Below, in pieces: positions 49,737-57,349 of a DNA stretch of 64,000 nucleotides; the first letter of the stretch is position 1, and each line of letters opens with the position of its first letter. Source of the DNA: Sphingomonas sp. NFR15 (GTDB lineage Bacteria; Pseudomonadota; Alphaproteobacteria; Sphingomonadales; Sphingomonadaceae); NCBI RefSeq assembly GCF_900103265.1, contig NZ_FMWX01000005.1:1-64000 (forward strand), read 5' to 3'. Made by a program: the position numbers and the translations under genes. A model generated the notes under the pieces. The model was not told where the DNA came from. It ran no database searches and saw only the letters and a program-made list of their open reading frames with translations.

Positions 49737-51145
49737 GCGGCGCACGCGCAGTGGCGCGCTGCGATGCGCTGGGGATCGCACCGTATAGCGACATGCCGGA
49801 CGGGCTGTATCGCGGCTATCTGACCCCCGCTTACGCCGCCGCGCAGGACGCACTCGCCGGCTGGATGGCGGACGCTGGCATGACGGTGCTCCGCGACCCC
49901 GCCGCCAATCTGATCGGCCACTATGCGGGCACCGACGTGCAGGCGCCGGCGTTGCTGATCGGTAGCCATCTCGACAGCGTGCGCGATGGCGGGCGCTACG
50001 ACGGGCCGCTCGGCATCCTGCTGGGGATCGAGGCGGTCGCGGCGCTGCACGCCGCCGGGCGACGCATGCGCTTCCCGATCGAGGTGATCGCGTTCGGCGA
50101 CGAGGAAGGCTCGCGCTTCCCCGCCGCGATGCTGACCAGCCGCGCGGTGGCGGGGACGCTGGATATGGCCGCGCTGGAGGTGGCGGATGCGGATGGCGTG
50201 ACGCTGGCGGAGGCGCTTGCCGCACTTCCCCCGCTTTCCCCGTTCGTGCTGAGCGAAGTCGAAGCACAGATCCCAGGCGCAGCGCTCGCGGCCCGTGCTT
50301 CGACTTCGCTCAGCACGAACGGGGAAGAGGACGCCCATGCCGCAAACCGTCACCCCAGCGCAAGCTGGGGTCTCCCGGGGGAGGGCGCGTCCGCGCCGCA
50401 AAAGACCCCAGCTTGCGCTGGGGTGACGGCGTTCGGAGAGGCACGCATCCCGGAAGCGCTCGCCTATCTCGAAGCCCATATCGAGCAAGGCCCGGTCCTC
50501 GAAGCCGAGGGACTCGCCATCGGCACCGTCACCGGCATTGCCGCGCAGCTTCGCTTTCAGGCGAGCGTGATCGGCGTCGCCGGCCACGCCGGCACGGCGT
50601 CGATGCCGCTGCGCCGCGACGCGCTCGCCGGTGCGGCCGAAATGATGCTCGCGATCGAGCGCATCGCCCGCGCCGACGCCTCCGATCTCGTCGCGACCGT
50701 GGGCAGGATCGAGGCGCTGCCCGGCGCCGCCAACGTGATCCCGGGCACGGTGCGCTTCACGATCGATATCCGCTCAGGCGATCCCGCGCGGCGGGACCGC
50801 GCCGCCGAAGCGATTCTGGATGCGATCGCCGCCATCGCGGATGCACGCGGCCTCGACTTCGACGTCGATCATATCCACGATCTCCCCGCCAGTCCGTGCG
50901 ATCCCGCGTTGATGGACCTGCTCGATGCGGCCACCGCCGCTGCCGGCCAGCCGATGCGCCGGCTCGTCTCGGGTGCGGGGCATGACGCGATGGTGATGGC
51001 GGCGCTGTGCCCGACCGCGATGCTGTTCGTCCGTTGCAGGGGCGGCATCAGCCACAACCCCGCCGAGCATGTCGACCCCGCCGACGCCGAGATCGCGTTG
51101 CGGGTGATGCTCGGCTTCATCGAACGCCTCGGAGATGCCGCGTGA
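49730..51145 (+). CDS. Allantoate amidohydrolase with in-frame REP insertions
   Basis: A 471-residue M20-family zinc amidohydrolase (AllC/HpxK) hydrolysing allantoate. Metal ligands are seen in LLIGSHLDSVRDGG, YDGPLG, FGDEEGSRFP, YLEAHIEQGPVLE and the final SHNPAEH; substrate residues lie in GAGHDAMVM. Residues of about 170-233 are encoded by two consecutive REP palindromes (50238-50324 and 50348-50428) inserted between GVTLAEAL and the conserved AYLEAHIEQG segment. Without them the protein would be about 407 residues, the normal length. Both insertions kept the frame, so the protein could still fold. Start ATG 49730. Confidence 0.88.
   Translation: MVGGARAVARCDALGIAPYSDMPDGLYRGYLTPAYAAAQDALAGWMADAGMTVLRDPAANLIGHYAGTDVQAPALLIGSHLDSVRDGGRYDGPLGILLGIEAVAALHAAGRRMRFPIEVIAFGDEEGSRFPAAMLTSRAVAGTLDMAALEVADADGVTLAEALAALPPLSPFVLSEVEAQIPGAALAARASTSLSTNGEEDAHAANRHPSASWGLPGEGASAPQKTPACAGVTAFGEARIPEALAYLEAHIEQGPVLEAEGLAIGTVTGIAAQLRFQASVIGVAGHAGTASMPLRRDALAGAAEMMLAIERIARADASDLVATVGRIEALPGAANVIPGTVRFTIDIRSGDPARRDRAAEAILDAIAAIADARGLDFDVDHIHDLPASPCDPALMDLLDAATAAAGQPMRRLVSGAGHDAMVMAALCPTAMLFVRCRGGISHNPAEHVDPADAEIALRVMLGFIERLGDAA
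50238..50324. repeat. REP palindrome translated inside allantoate amidohydrolase
   Basis: CCCCGTTCGTGCTGAGCGAA on the left pairs with TTCGCTCAGCACGAACGGGG on the right, with inner GTCGAAGCA/TGCTTCGAC. Same family as 27703-27786. It lies within codons 170-199 and has no in-frame stop. Confidence 0.88.
50348..50428. repeat. Second REP palindrome inside allantoate amidohydrolase
   Basis: CGTCACCCCAGCGCAAGCTG on the left and CAGCTTGCGCTGGGGTGACG on the right are exact complements. Same family as 7285-7365. It lies 23 bp after the first REP, also within the reading frame. Confidence 0.88.
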
Positions 51146-52377
51146 CCCTCGACCCCCTCCTGTTCGGCGAGATCGACCCGCCGCAGCGGCTGCTGATGGG
51201 GCCTGGCCCGGTCAACGCGCATCCGCGCGTGCTGCGCGCGATGTCGGCGGATCTGCTCGGCCAGTTCGATCCCGAGATGACCGGCTATATGAACCAGGTG
51301 ATGGCGCTCTATCGCCCGATCTTCGGGACGCAGAACCGCTGGACGATGCTGATCGACGGCACCGCGCGCGCGGGGATCGAGGCGGCGCTGGTCAGCCTCG
51401 TCACGCCGGGCGACACCGTACTGGTGGTCGATTTCGGCCGGTTCGGGCTGCTGCTCCAGGAGATCCTCGGCCGCATCGGCGCGCGCATCGAAACGGTCGA
51501 TGCACCCTGGGGCAAGACCGTTCTGCTCGACGTCATCGCCGCCGCGATCGAGCGTACCGGCCCGAAAGTCGTTGCCACCATCCATGGCGACACCTCGACG
51601 ACGATGGCGCAGCCGCTCGACGGACTCGGGGATCTCTGCCACGCGGCGGGGGCGTTGCTCTATGTCGATGCCACCGCGACACTTGGCGGGATGGACATTG
51701 CGGCGGATCGCTGGGGCGCGGACATCGTTACCGGCGGTTTGCAGAAATGCCTCGGCGGCCCGTCCGGCTCGGCGCCGATCACGATCTCCGATGCCGCCGC
51801 CGAGCATATCTTCGCGCGCCGCCATACCGAGGCGGGCATCCGCGCGGCGGATATGGTGGATGGCAACGGTCCGCGCATCGGCTCGAACTATTTCGATCTC
51901 GCGATGATTATGGATTACTGGTCCGAAAAGCGGCTCAACCACCACACCGAGGCGACCTCGATGCTCTACGCCGCGCGCGAATGCGCGCGCGTAGCGCTCG
52001 GCGAGGGGTTGGAGGCGCGCTATGCCCGCCACGCCGCTGCGGGCCGGGCGGTGACGGCGGGGCTGCGCGCGATGGGGCTCACCGTGTTCGGCGACGACCG
52101 CTTCCGCATGACCAACGTGACGGGCGTCTACATCCCCGAGAGCGTTGACGGCGAACGCGTCCGCGCGGCGATGCGCGACCATTTCGAGATCGAGATCGGC
52201 ACCGCCTTCGGCCCGCTAGCCGGCCGAATCTGGCGGATCGGTGCGATGGGCTACAATGCGATGAAGCATAAGGTGCTGATTACGCTGGGCGCGCTAGAGG
52301 CGTGCCTGCGCGCGGAGGGGTTCGTGCTGCCGGCGGGGGCGGCGGTGACGGCAGCGCTTGAGGCTTGGGAGGCGTGA
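51142..52377 (+). CDS. Ureidoglycine-glyoxylate aminotransferase (HpxJ/PucG type)
   Basis: A 411-residue class V PLP aminotransferase, GTG start in the upstream stop overlap. It opens RLLMGPGPVNAHPRVLRAMS, with PLP-binding IDGTARAGIEAALVSL, GDTSTTMAQPLDGL and LYVDATATLGGMDI, and the Schiff-base Lys in TGGLQKCLGGPSGSAP. The serine-glyoxylate aminotransferase-like sequence together with neighbours predicts transfer of the ureidoglycine amino group to glyoxylate, giving oxalurate and glycine, as described for Klebsiella HpxJ. It feeds the HpxY/HpxW steps. Confidence 0.87.
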   Translation: MTLDPLLFGEIDPPQRLLMGPGPVNAHPRVLRAMSADLLGQFDPEMTGYMNQVMALYRPIFGTQNRWTMLIDGTARAGIEAALVSLVTPGDTVLVVDFGRFGLLLQEILGRIGARIETVDAPWGKTVLLDVIAAAIERTGPKVVATIHGDTSTTMAQPLDGLGDLCHAAGALLYVDATATLGGMDIAADRWGADIVTGGLQKCLGGPSGSAPITISDAAAEHIFARRHTEAGIRAADMVDGNGPRIGSNYFDLAMIMDYWSEKRLNHHTEATSMLYAARECARVALGEGLEARYARHAAAGRAVTAGLRAMGLTVFGDDRFRMTNVTGVYIPESVDGERVRAAMRDHFEIEIGTAFGPLAGRIWRIGAMGYNAMKHKVLITLGALEACLRAEGFVLPAGAAVTAALEAWEA

Positions 52378-52388
52378 GGGTGCTACGT

Positions 52389-52457
52389 CCGTTCGTCCCG
52401 AGCGAAGTCGAGGGACATACGCCACATCGGGGCCTCGACTGCGCTCGGCCCGAACGG
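52389..52457. repeat. REP palindrome between aminotransferase and allantoinase genes
   Basis: CCGTTCGTCCCGAGCGAAGT on the left pairs with a GCGCTCGGCCCGAACGG right arm. It fills one of only two gaps in the long purine operon, making the aminotransferase and allantoinase genes non-overlapping. Confidence 0.75.
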
Positions 52458-52474
52458 ATGCGGGCGGGCGGGGC

Positions 52475-53371
52475 ATGACCGCCCCGCGCGACCTGATCGG
52501 CTATGGCGCCACCCCGCCGGATCCGTGCTGGCCCGGCGGGGCGCGCGTCGCCGTCCAGTTCGTCGTCAATTACGAGGAGGGCGCCGAGAACAGCGTCCTC
52601 AACGGCGACGCGGGTTCGGAGAAGTTCCTCTCCGAAATGGTCGGCGCGGCCAGCCATCCGGCACGCGCGATGGCGATGGAGAGCCTCTACGAATATGGCA
52701 GCCGCGCCGGCTTCTGGCGGCTGCATCGGCTGTTCACACAGCGCGACCTGCCCGTCACCGTATTTGGCGTCGCCAGGGCGCTGGAGATGAACCCGCCCGC
52801 CGTCGAAGCGATGCTAGCCGCCGATTGGGAGATCGCCAGCCACGGTTTGCGCTGGATCGACTATCAGGACGTGCCCGAAGCGACCGAACGCGCGCACATC
52901 GCCGAGGCGATCGCGCTCCACACCCGGCTGACCGGCAGCCGCCCGCTCGGCTGGTATCAGGGCCGCACCTCGCCCAACACCGCGCGGCTGATCGTCGAGG
53001 AAGGCGGGTTCGTCTATGATGCCGACAGCTACGCCGACGATCTGCCCTATTACGACACCCGCTTCGGCGCGCCGCAACTGATCGTGCCCTATACGCTCGA
53101 CGTCAACGACATGAAGATCGTCGCCTTGAACGGCTTCACCGAGGGCGAGCAGTTCTTCCGCTATTTGCGCGACACGTTCGACCAGCTTCGTGAGGAAGGC
53201 GGGCGGATGATGTCGGTTGGGCTGCATGCGCGCGTCGCCGGGCGGCCGGGCCGCGCGCGGGCGCTGGCGCGCTTCCTCGATCATGTCCTCGCGAGCGGCG
53301 ACGCCTGGGTCGCGCGCCGCATCGACATCGCCCGTCACTGGCTGGAGGTTCACCCGTATGAAAATCGATGA
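52475..53371 (+). CDS. puuE: Allantoinase PuuE (polysaccharide-deacetylase fold)
   Basis: A 298-residue enzyme hydrolysing allantoin to allantoate. PuuE-type signatures are RDLIGYGATPPDPCWPGG, VQFVVNYEEGAENS, SEMVGAASHPARAMAMESLY, YEYGSRAGFWRLHRLF and WYQGRTSPNTARLI. It is unrelated to the metal amidohydrolase allantoinases and keeps a noncanonical NodB-like fold. ATG 52475 starts after the REP gap. Its last 14 bases overlap the hpxZ-like gene. Confidence 0.92.
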   Translation: MTAPRDLIGYGATPPDPCWPGGARVAVQFVVNYEEGAENSVLNGDAGSEKFLSEMVGAASHPARAMAMESLYEYGSRAGFWRLHRLFTQRDLPVTVFGVARALEMNPPAVEAMLAADWEIASHGLRWIDYQDVPEATERAHIAEAIALHTRLTGSRPLGWYQGRTSPNTARLIVEEGGFVYDADSYADDLPYYDTRFGAPQLIVPYTLDVNDMKIVALNGFTEGEQFFRYLRDTFDQLREEGGRMMSVGLHARVAGRPGRARALARFLDHVLASGDAWVARRIDIARHWLEVHPYENR

Positions 53372-53738
53372 TCCGGCTCTGCTCGCCGAAGTGACCGAAG
53401 CGTTCCACGCCTATGAACGCGCGCTGATGGCCGACGACGTGCCGACGATGGACGCTTTGTTCCACGATGCCCCGACCACCAACCGCTACGGCGTCGGCGA
53501 GGTGCTGTACGGCATCGAGGAAATCCGCGCGTTTCGCAAAGGCCGGGGCGGCTCGCCCCAGCGCAGGCTCGGCCGCGTCGCGATCACCGTCTATGGCGAC
53601 AGCTTCGCCACCGCCGACGCCGAATTCTTTCGCGAGAACAGCGATCGGCGCGGTCGCCAGACGCAAGCGTGGGTCAAGTTCGCCGATGGCTGGAAGGTCG
53701 TTTCGGCGCATGTCAGCCTGGAGGGGAGCACACATTGA
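53358..53738 (+). CDS. hpxZ: AtzH/HpxZ-like DUF3225 protein
   Basis: A 126-residue NTF2-like alpha/beta-barrel protein: VTEAFHAYERALMADDVPTM, LFHDAPTTNRYGVGEVLYG, and FFRENSDRRGRQTQAWVKFA. It is the fourth component of the hpxWXYZ set; the cyanuric-acid pathway homologue AtzH acts as a decarboxylating amidohydrolase on 1,3-dicarboxyurea. Here it is separated from hpxY and placed between puuE and uraD. It may process an unstable ureide or carbamate side product; this is inference. Confidence 0.83.
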   Translation: MKIDDPALLAEVTEAFHAYERALMADDVPTMDALFHDAPTTNRYGVGEVLYGIEEIRAFRKGRGGSPQRRLGRVAITVYGDSFATADAEFFRENSDRRGRQTQAWVKFADGWKVVSAHVSLEGSTH

Positions 53739-54187
53739 GCACCCATCATGAGCCACTCTTCGAACATAGCCCCTGGGTGGAGGCGCGCGCCGATGCGCGG
53801 CCCTCGACCGGCAACCGCTACCATGACCTGATGGAAGTGGTGTACGATGCCACCCGCGCCGAGAAGGTGGCGCTGATCCGCGCGCACCCCGAGCTTGCCG
53901 GCAGGACCGCGATCGACGGCACGCTGAGCGAGGCATCGGCGGCCGAGCAGGCGTCGGCGGGGCTCGACCGGCTCACGCCCGGCGAGTTCGAGCTTTTCCA
54001 CGCGCTCAACGCCGCCTATCGCGAGAAATTCGACTTCCCCTTCGTGATCTGCGTGCGGCTGACCGACAAGGCCGGCATCCTCGCCGCGATGGAGCGCCGG
54101 CTCGCGCATGATCGCGAGACCGAAATCGCCACCGCCATCGCGGAGATCGGCAAGATCGTGCTGCTGCGGATGGAAGACGAAGCGTGA
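53735..54187 (+). CDS. uraD: OHCU decarboxylase UraD (short N-terminus)
   Basis: A 150-residue enzyme converting OHCU to S-allantoin. The catalytic His is in LIRAHPELAG, followed by SAAEQASAGLDRLTP and FHALNAAYREKFDFPFVICV, which carry the Glu and substrate residues. The start is TTG 53735 in a TTGA overlap with the upstream stop; the upstream in-frame ATG 53669 would read out-of-frame hpxZ sequence. With the TTG start the family N-terminal helix of about 15-20 residues before FEHSPWV is missing, so the protein is a little short. It is coupled on both sides. Confidence 0.87.
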   Translation: MSTHHEPLFEHSPWVEARADARPSTGNRYHDLMEVVYDATRAEKVALIRAHPELAGRTAIDGTLSEASAAEQASAGLDRLTPGEFELFHALNAAYREKFDFPFVICVRLTDKAGILAAMERRLAHDRETEIATAIAEIGKIVLLRMEDEA

Positions 54188-55599
54188 GCCTCGCCGCGCT
54201 CGAGGCCGATCTCGCGCGCCAGCTCGCGCTTATCGGCCACGGCGGCGCCGACTGGACGCGCCCGCGCACGCATCCCGACGGCCATGTCTATGACGTGGTG
54301 ATCGTCGGCGGCGGCCAGAGCGGGCTTGCCGCCGCATTCGGGCTGTTGCGCGAGCGGGTCTCGAACATCCTCGTGCTCGACGAGAATCCGCCCGGCCTCG
54401 AAGGCCCGTGGGAAACCTATGCGCGGATGCTGACGCTGCGTACCCCCAAGGGGCTCAACCCGATCGACTTCGGCGTGCCCGCGCTCACCTACCGGGCATG
54501 GTGGGAGGCGCAGCACGGCGCGGCGGGCTGGGCGGCGGTCGACAAGATCGCGCGTGGCGACTGGATGGCGTATCTGCGCTGGTATCGCCGCGTGCTCGCG
54601 CTGCCGGTGCGCAACGCGTGCCGGCTCGCGACGATCGAGCCGCTCGGCGGCGGATTGCACCGCCTCCACCTCGCCGAAGGCGCGCCGCTCCTCACAAGGA
54701 AGGTCGCGCTGGCGACCGGCATCCAGGGTGGCGGCGAATGGCACACGCCCGCGATGATCCGCGACGCCCTGCCGCGCGGCCGCTACGCGCACACCAGCGA
54801 GCCGATCGATTACGCCGCGCTCGCCGGCAAGCGCATCGGCATCCTCGGCGGCGGCGCATCGGCGTTCGACAATGCCAATGCCGCGCTGACGATGGGCGTG
54901 GCCGCAGCGCATGTGTTCATCCGGCGCGGGGCGCTGCCGCGGATCAACCCGATCCGCTTCATGGAGCGGGTGGGCTTCACCGGCCGCTATCCGGCGCTTT
55001 CGGACGCCGAGAAATATGCGGTGATGGCGAGCTTCCTCGGGCATAACCAGCCGCCGACCAACGACACGTTCACGCGGGCCGCCGCATGGCCGGGTTTCGA
55101 ACTCCATCTCGGCGCGCCGTGGCTGTCGGTGGCGGAGGAAGGCGGCGTGGTCCGCGTGACGACGCCGCACGGCAGCCACGATTTCGATTTCGTCGTGCTC
55201 TCGACCGGTCTCGTCAGCGATCCCGGCCTGCGCCCCGAACTGCGGCTGGTGGCGGACAAGATCGCGCGCTGGGCGGATCGCTTCGCGCCCGCGCCGGGTG
55301 CCGAGAACGCGCTGATCGACGCGCATCCCTATCTCGGGCCCGGCTTCGAACTGCTGCCGCGCGACGCCGCCGATGCCGACGCGCTCCACGGCCTGTTCGC
55401 GTTCAACTATTCCGCGCTCATCAGCCTAGGTCTGTCCGCATCCGCGCTCTCGGGCCTCCAGACCGCGCTGCCGCGCGTGGTGAAGGGGGTCGCCGATCAA
55501 CTGTTCCTCGATGATCGGGAGCAACTCGTCGCCGATCTGATCGCTTATGAGGAAGCCGAGTTCCTCGGCGAATGGCCGCCCGAAAGGCCCACCGCATGA
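54184..55599 (+). CDS. FAD/NAD(P)-binding monooxygenase-like protein, candidate urate hydroxylase
   Basis: A 471-residue flavoprotein with GTG start. The FAD Rossmann motif is VVIVGGGQSGLAAAFGLL (about 39-56) and the NAD(P) motif is RIGILGGGASAFDNANAAL (about 218-236), with GRYAHTSEPIDY between them recalling the FMO/Baeyer-Villiger fingerprint. The operon lacks any other urate-oxidising gene, and this one sits between uraD and uraH, whose substrate chain starts with urate oxidation. I recall HpyO of Xanthomonas as a flavin urate hydroxylase unrelated to HpxO; this may be its relative. Activity is inferred from context. Confidence 0.68.
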   Translation: MSLAALEADLARQLALIGHGGADWTRPRTHPDGHVYDVVIVGGGQSGLAAAFGLLRERVSNILVLDENPPGLEGPWETYARMLTLRTPKGLNPIDFGVPALTYRAWWEAQHGAAGWAAVDKIARGDWMAYLRWYRRVLALPVRNACRLATIEPLGGGLHRLHLAEGAPLLTRKVALATGIQGGGEWHTPAMIRDALPRGRYAHTSEPIDYAALAGKRIGILGGGASAFDNANAALTMGVAAAHVFIRRGALPRINPIRFMERVGFTGRYPALSDAEKYAVMASFLGHNQPPTNDTFTRAAAWPGFELHLGAPWLSVAEEGGVVRVTTPHGSHDFDFVVLSTGLVSDPGLRPELRLVADKIARWADRFAPAPGAENALIDAHPYLGPGFELLPRDAADADALHGLFAFNYSALISLGLSASALSGLQTALPRVVKGVADQLFLDDREQLVADLIAYEEAEFLGEWPPERPTA

Positions 55600-55925
55600 C
55601 CAGCCTGTCGACGCACGTGCTCGATACCGCGCACGGTCGCCCCGCCGCCGGCGTCGCGCTGCGGCTGCTCGGCGCGGGCGGCGGCGTGCTGTTCACCGGC
55701 GAAACCAACGCCGATGGCCGCTGCCCCGGCCTCCCCGCCGTCGATGCCGGCCGCTACCGTCTCGAATTTGCGACCGCCGCCTATTTCCGGGGGCAGGGGG
55801 TGACGCTTGCCGATCCGCCGTTCCTCGACGTGATCACGATCGACTTCGGCGTCGCTGCGGGCGGCCATTATCATGTGCCACTGCTCGTCTCGCCCTATAG
55901 CTATTCGACCTATCGCGGCAGTTGA
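55596..55925 (+). CDS. uraH: 5-hydroxyisourate hydrolase (transthyretin-like)
   Basis: A 109-residue HIU hydrolase. The N-terminal signature STHVLDTAHGRPAAGVALRL carries the catalytic His, and the C-terminus ends YSTYRGS, the diagnostic YRGS tail that closes the active site. There is no signal peptide, so it acts in the cytosol. It is coupled to the flavoprotein (4-bp overlap), which fits direct use of its unstable product, 5-hydroxyisourate. Confidence 0.95.
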   Translation: MTSLSTHVLDTAHGRPAAGVALRLLGAGGGVLFTGETNADGRCPGLPAVDAGRYRLEFATAAYFRGQGVTLADPPFLDVITIDFGVAAGGHYHVPLLVSPYSYSTYRGS

Positions 55926-55926
55926 G

Positions 55927-57213
55927 ATGACGCTCAAAGCCTTTCGCGGCGAACTGCTGTCGGTGCCGCGCGATCCGCGCCACGATGCGCATGCCGTGCG
56001 CCACGAGCCCGACGGGCTGCTCGTCGTCGAGGACGGCATCGTCGTCGCGCGGGGGACGTATGCAGCGCTTGCCGAACGATTCCCCGACATCGCCGTCGAG
56101 CCGCTCCCGGGGCTGATCGTGCCCGGCTTCATCGACGCGCATGTTCATTATCCGCAGATGGACCGGATCGCGTCGCACGGCGAACAGTTGCTCGACTGGC
56201 TGACTCGCCACATCTTCCCCGCCGAGACGGCCTTCGCCGATCGCGCCCACGCCGACGACGTGGCGAACGCGTTTCTCACCGAGTTGCTGCGCAACGGCAC
56301 GACCAGCGCTCTGGTGTTCCCGACCGTCCACGAACAGTCGGTCGATGCGCTGTTCGAGGCGGCGCTGGCGCGGCGGATGCGGATCGTCTCGGGGAAGGTG
56401 CTGATGGACCTCGGGCCAGCGGGCCTCGCCGACACGCCCGAGCGCGCGCGAACCGAGAGCGAAGCGCTGATCGCGCGCTGGCGCGGGCGCGGGCGCGGGC
56501 GGCTCGGCTATGCGGTGACGCCACGGTTCGCGCTCACGTCGTCGGACGCGCAATTGCAGGTCGCGGGCGATCTGGTCGCCGCCCACCCGGACGTGCTGAT
56601 GCACACGCACCTCGCCGAGAATGTGCGCGAATGCGAGGCGGTCGCCGCGCGCTTCCCCGATGCCTATCATTATCTCGACGCCTATGATCGCTTCGGGCTG
56701 GTGACGCCGCGTTCGGTGTTCGCGCATGGCGTTCACCTCTCCGACCGAGCCTGCACACGGCTGGCCGAGACCGGCGCGGGGATCGCGGTGTGCCCGAGTT
56801 CGAACCTGTTCCTCGGCTCGGGCTTTTTCGATTTCGGGCAGGCCGACGCCCATGGGGTGTCGTTCGGCCTCGGCACTGATGTCGGCGCGGGGACGACGTT
56901 CTCGATGCTTCACACGGCGGGCCTTGCCTATCAGGCGGCTTTGGCGCGCGATTACCCGCTCGATCCGTTTCGCGCGCTGTATCTGGCGACGGCGGGGAGT
57001 GCAGCGCTGCTCCACATCGCCGATCGCGTCGGCGCGTTGGAGATCGGGCAGGAAGCCGATTTCGTCGTGCTCGACTGCGCGGCGACCTCGCTGCTCGCGC
57101 GCCGCACGGCGGGGGTGGGGCTGGCGGAGCGGCTGTTCGCGCTCCAGATCCTCGGCGATGACCGTGCGATCGCGCGGACCTATGTGCTCGGAGACTGCGC
57201 ATGGACCCGCTAA
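55927..57213 (+). CDS. guaD: Guanine deaminase
   Basis: A 428-residue amidohydrolase-superfamily enzyme converting guanine to xanthine. Zinc ligands lie in VPGFIDAHVHYPQMDRI (HxH), with LMHTHLAENVRECEAVA and GTDVGAGTTFSMLHTA downstream; RFALTSSDAQLQ and CPSSNLFLGSGFF are guanine deaminase motifs. It begins two bases after the uraH stop. It channels guanine imported by the NCS2 permease to the urate pathway through xanthine dehydrogenase, which is not in the window. Confidence 0.93.
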   Translation: MTLKAFRGELLSVPRDPRHDAHAVRHEPDGLLVVEDGIVVARGTYAALAERFPDIAVEPLPGLIVPGFIDAHVHYPQMDRIASHGEQLLDWLTRHIFPAETAFADRAHADDVANAFLTELLRNGTTSALVFPTVHEQSVDALFEAALARRMRIVSGKVLMDLGPAGLADTPERARTESEALIARWRGRGRGRLGYAVTPRFALTSSDAQLQVAGDLVAAHPDVLMHTHLAENVRECEAVAARFPDAYHYLDAYDRFGLVTPRSVFAHGVHLSDRACTRLAETGAGIAVCPSSNLFLGSGFFDFGQADAHGVSFGLGTDVGAGTTFSMLHTAGLAYQAALARDYPLDPFRALYLATAGSAALLHIADRVGALEIGQEADFVVLDCAATSLLARRTAGVGLAERLFALQILGDDRAIARTYVLGDCAWTR

Positions 57214-57303
57214 CCGTCGCCCCGGCGCAGGCCGGGGCCGCTGTGTTTGGGGCACCCGGCTCGCCAAGTCACGCAACGGCCCCGGCCTGCGCCGGGGCGA
57301 CGG
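57214..57303. repeat. REP palindrome between guaD and adenine deaminase genes
   Basis: CCGTCGCCCCGGCGCAGGCC and GGCCTGCGCCGGGGCGACGG are exact complements at the ends of this 90-bp element. Same core as 38284-38319. It accounts for most of the 136-bp gap in the purine operon. Confidence 0.8.
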
Positions 57304-57349
57304 CAGGCCGCGCTTGCCTTCCATGCCGCACCGCAGCACATTCGGCCGC

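Noticed and set aside
50238..50428. The paired palindromes considered as a CRISPR-like array
   Set aside because: Only two elements of different sequence, each an internal palindrome, with no regularly spaced identical repeats and no cas genes.
54184..55599. HpxO-type urate hydroxylase
   Set aside because: HpxO is a one-Rossmann PHBH-fold enzyme; this protein has two GxGxxG sites in an FMO-like plan.
57214..57303. Intrinsic terminator splitting the purine operon
   Set aside because: The hairpin has no U-tract and matches a REP core found elsewhere, so a REP is the better explanation.
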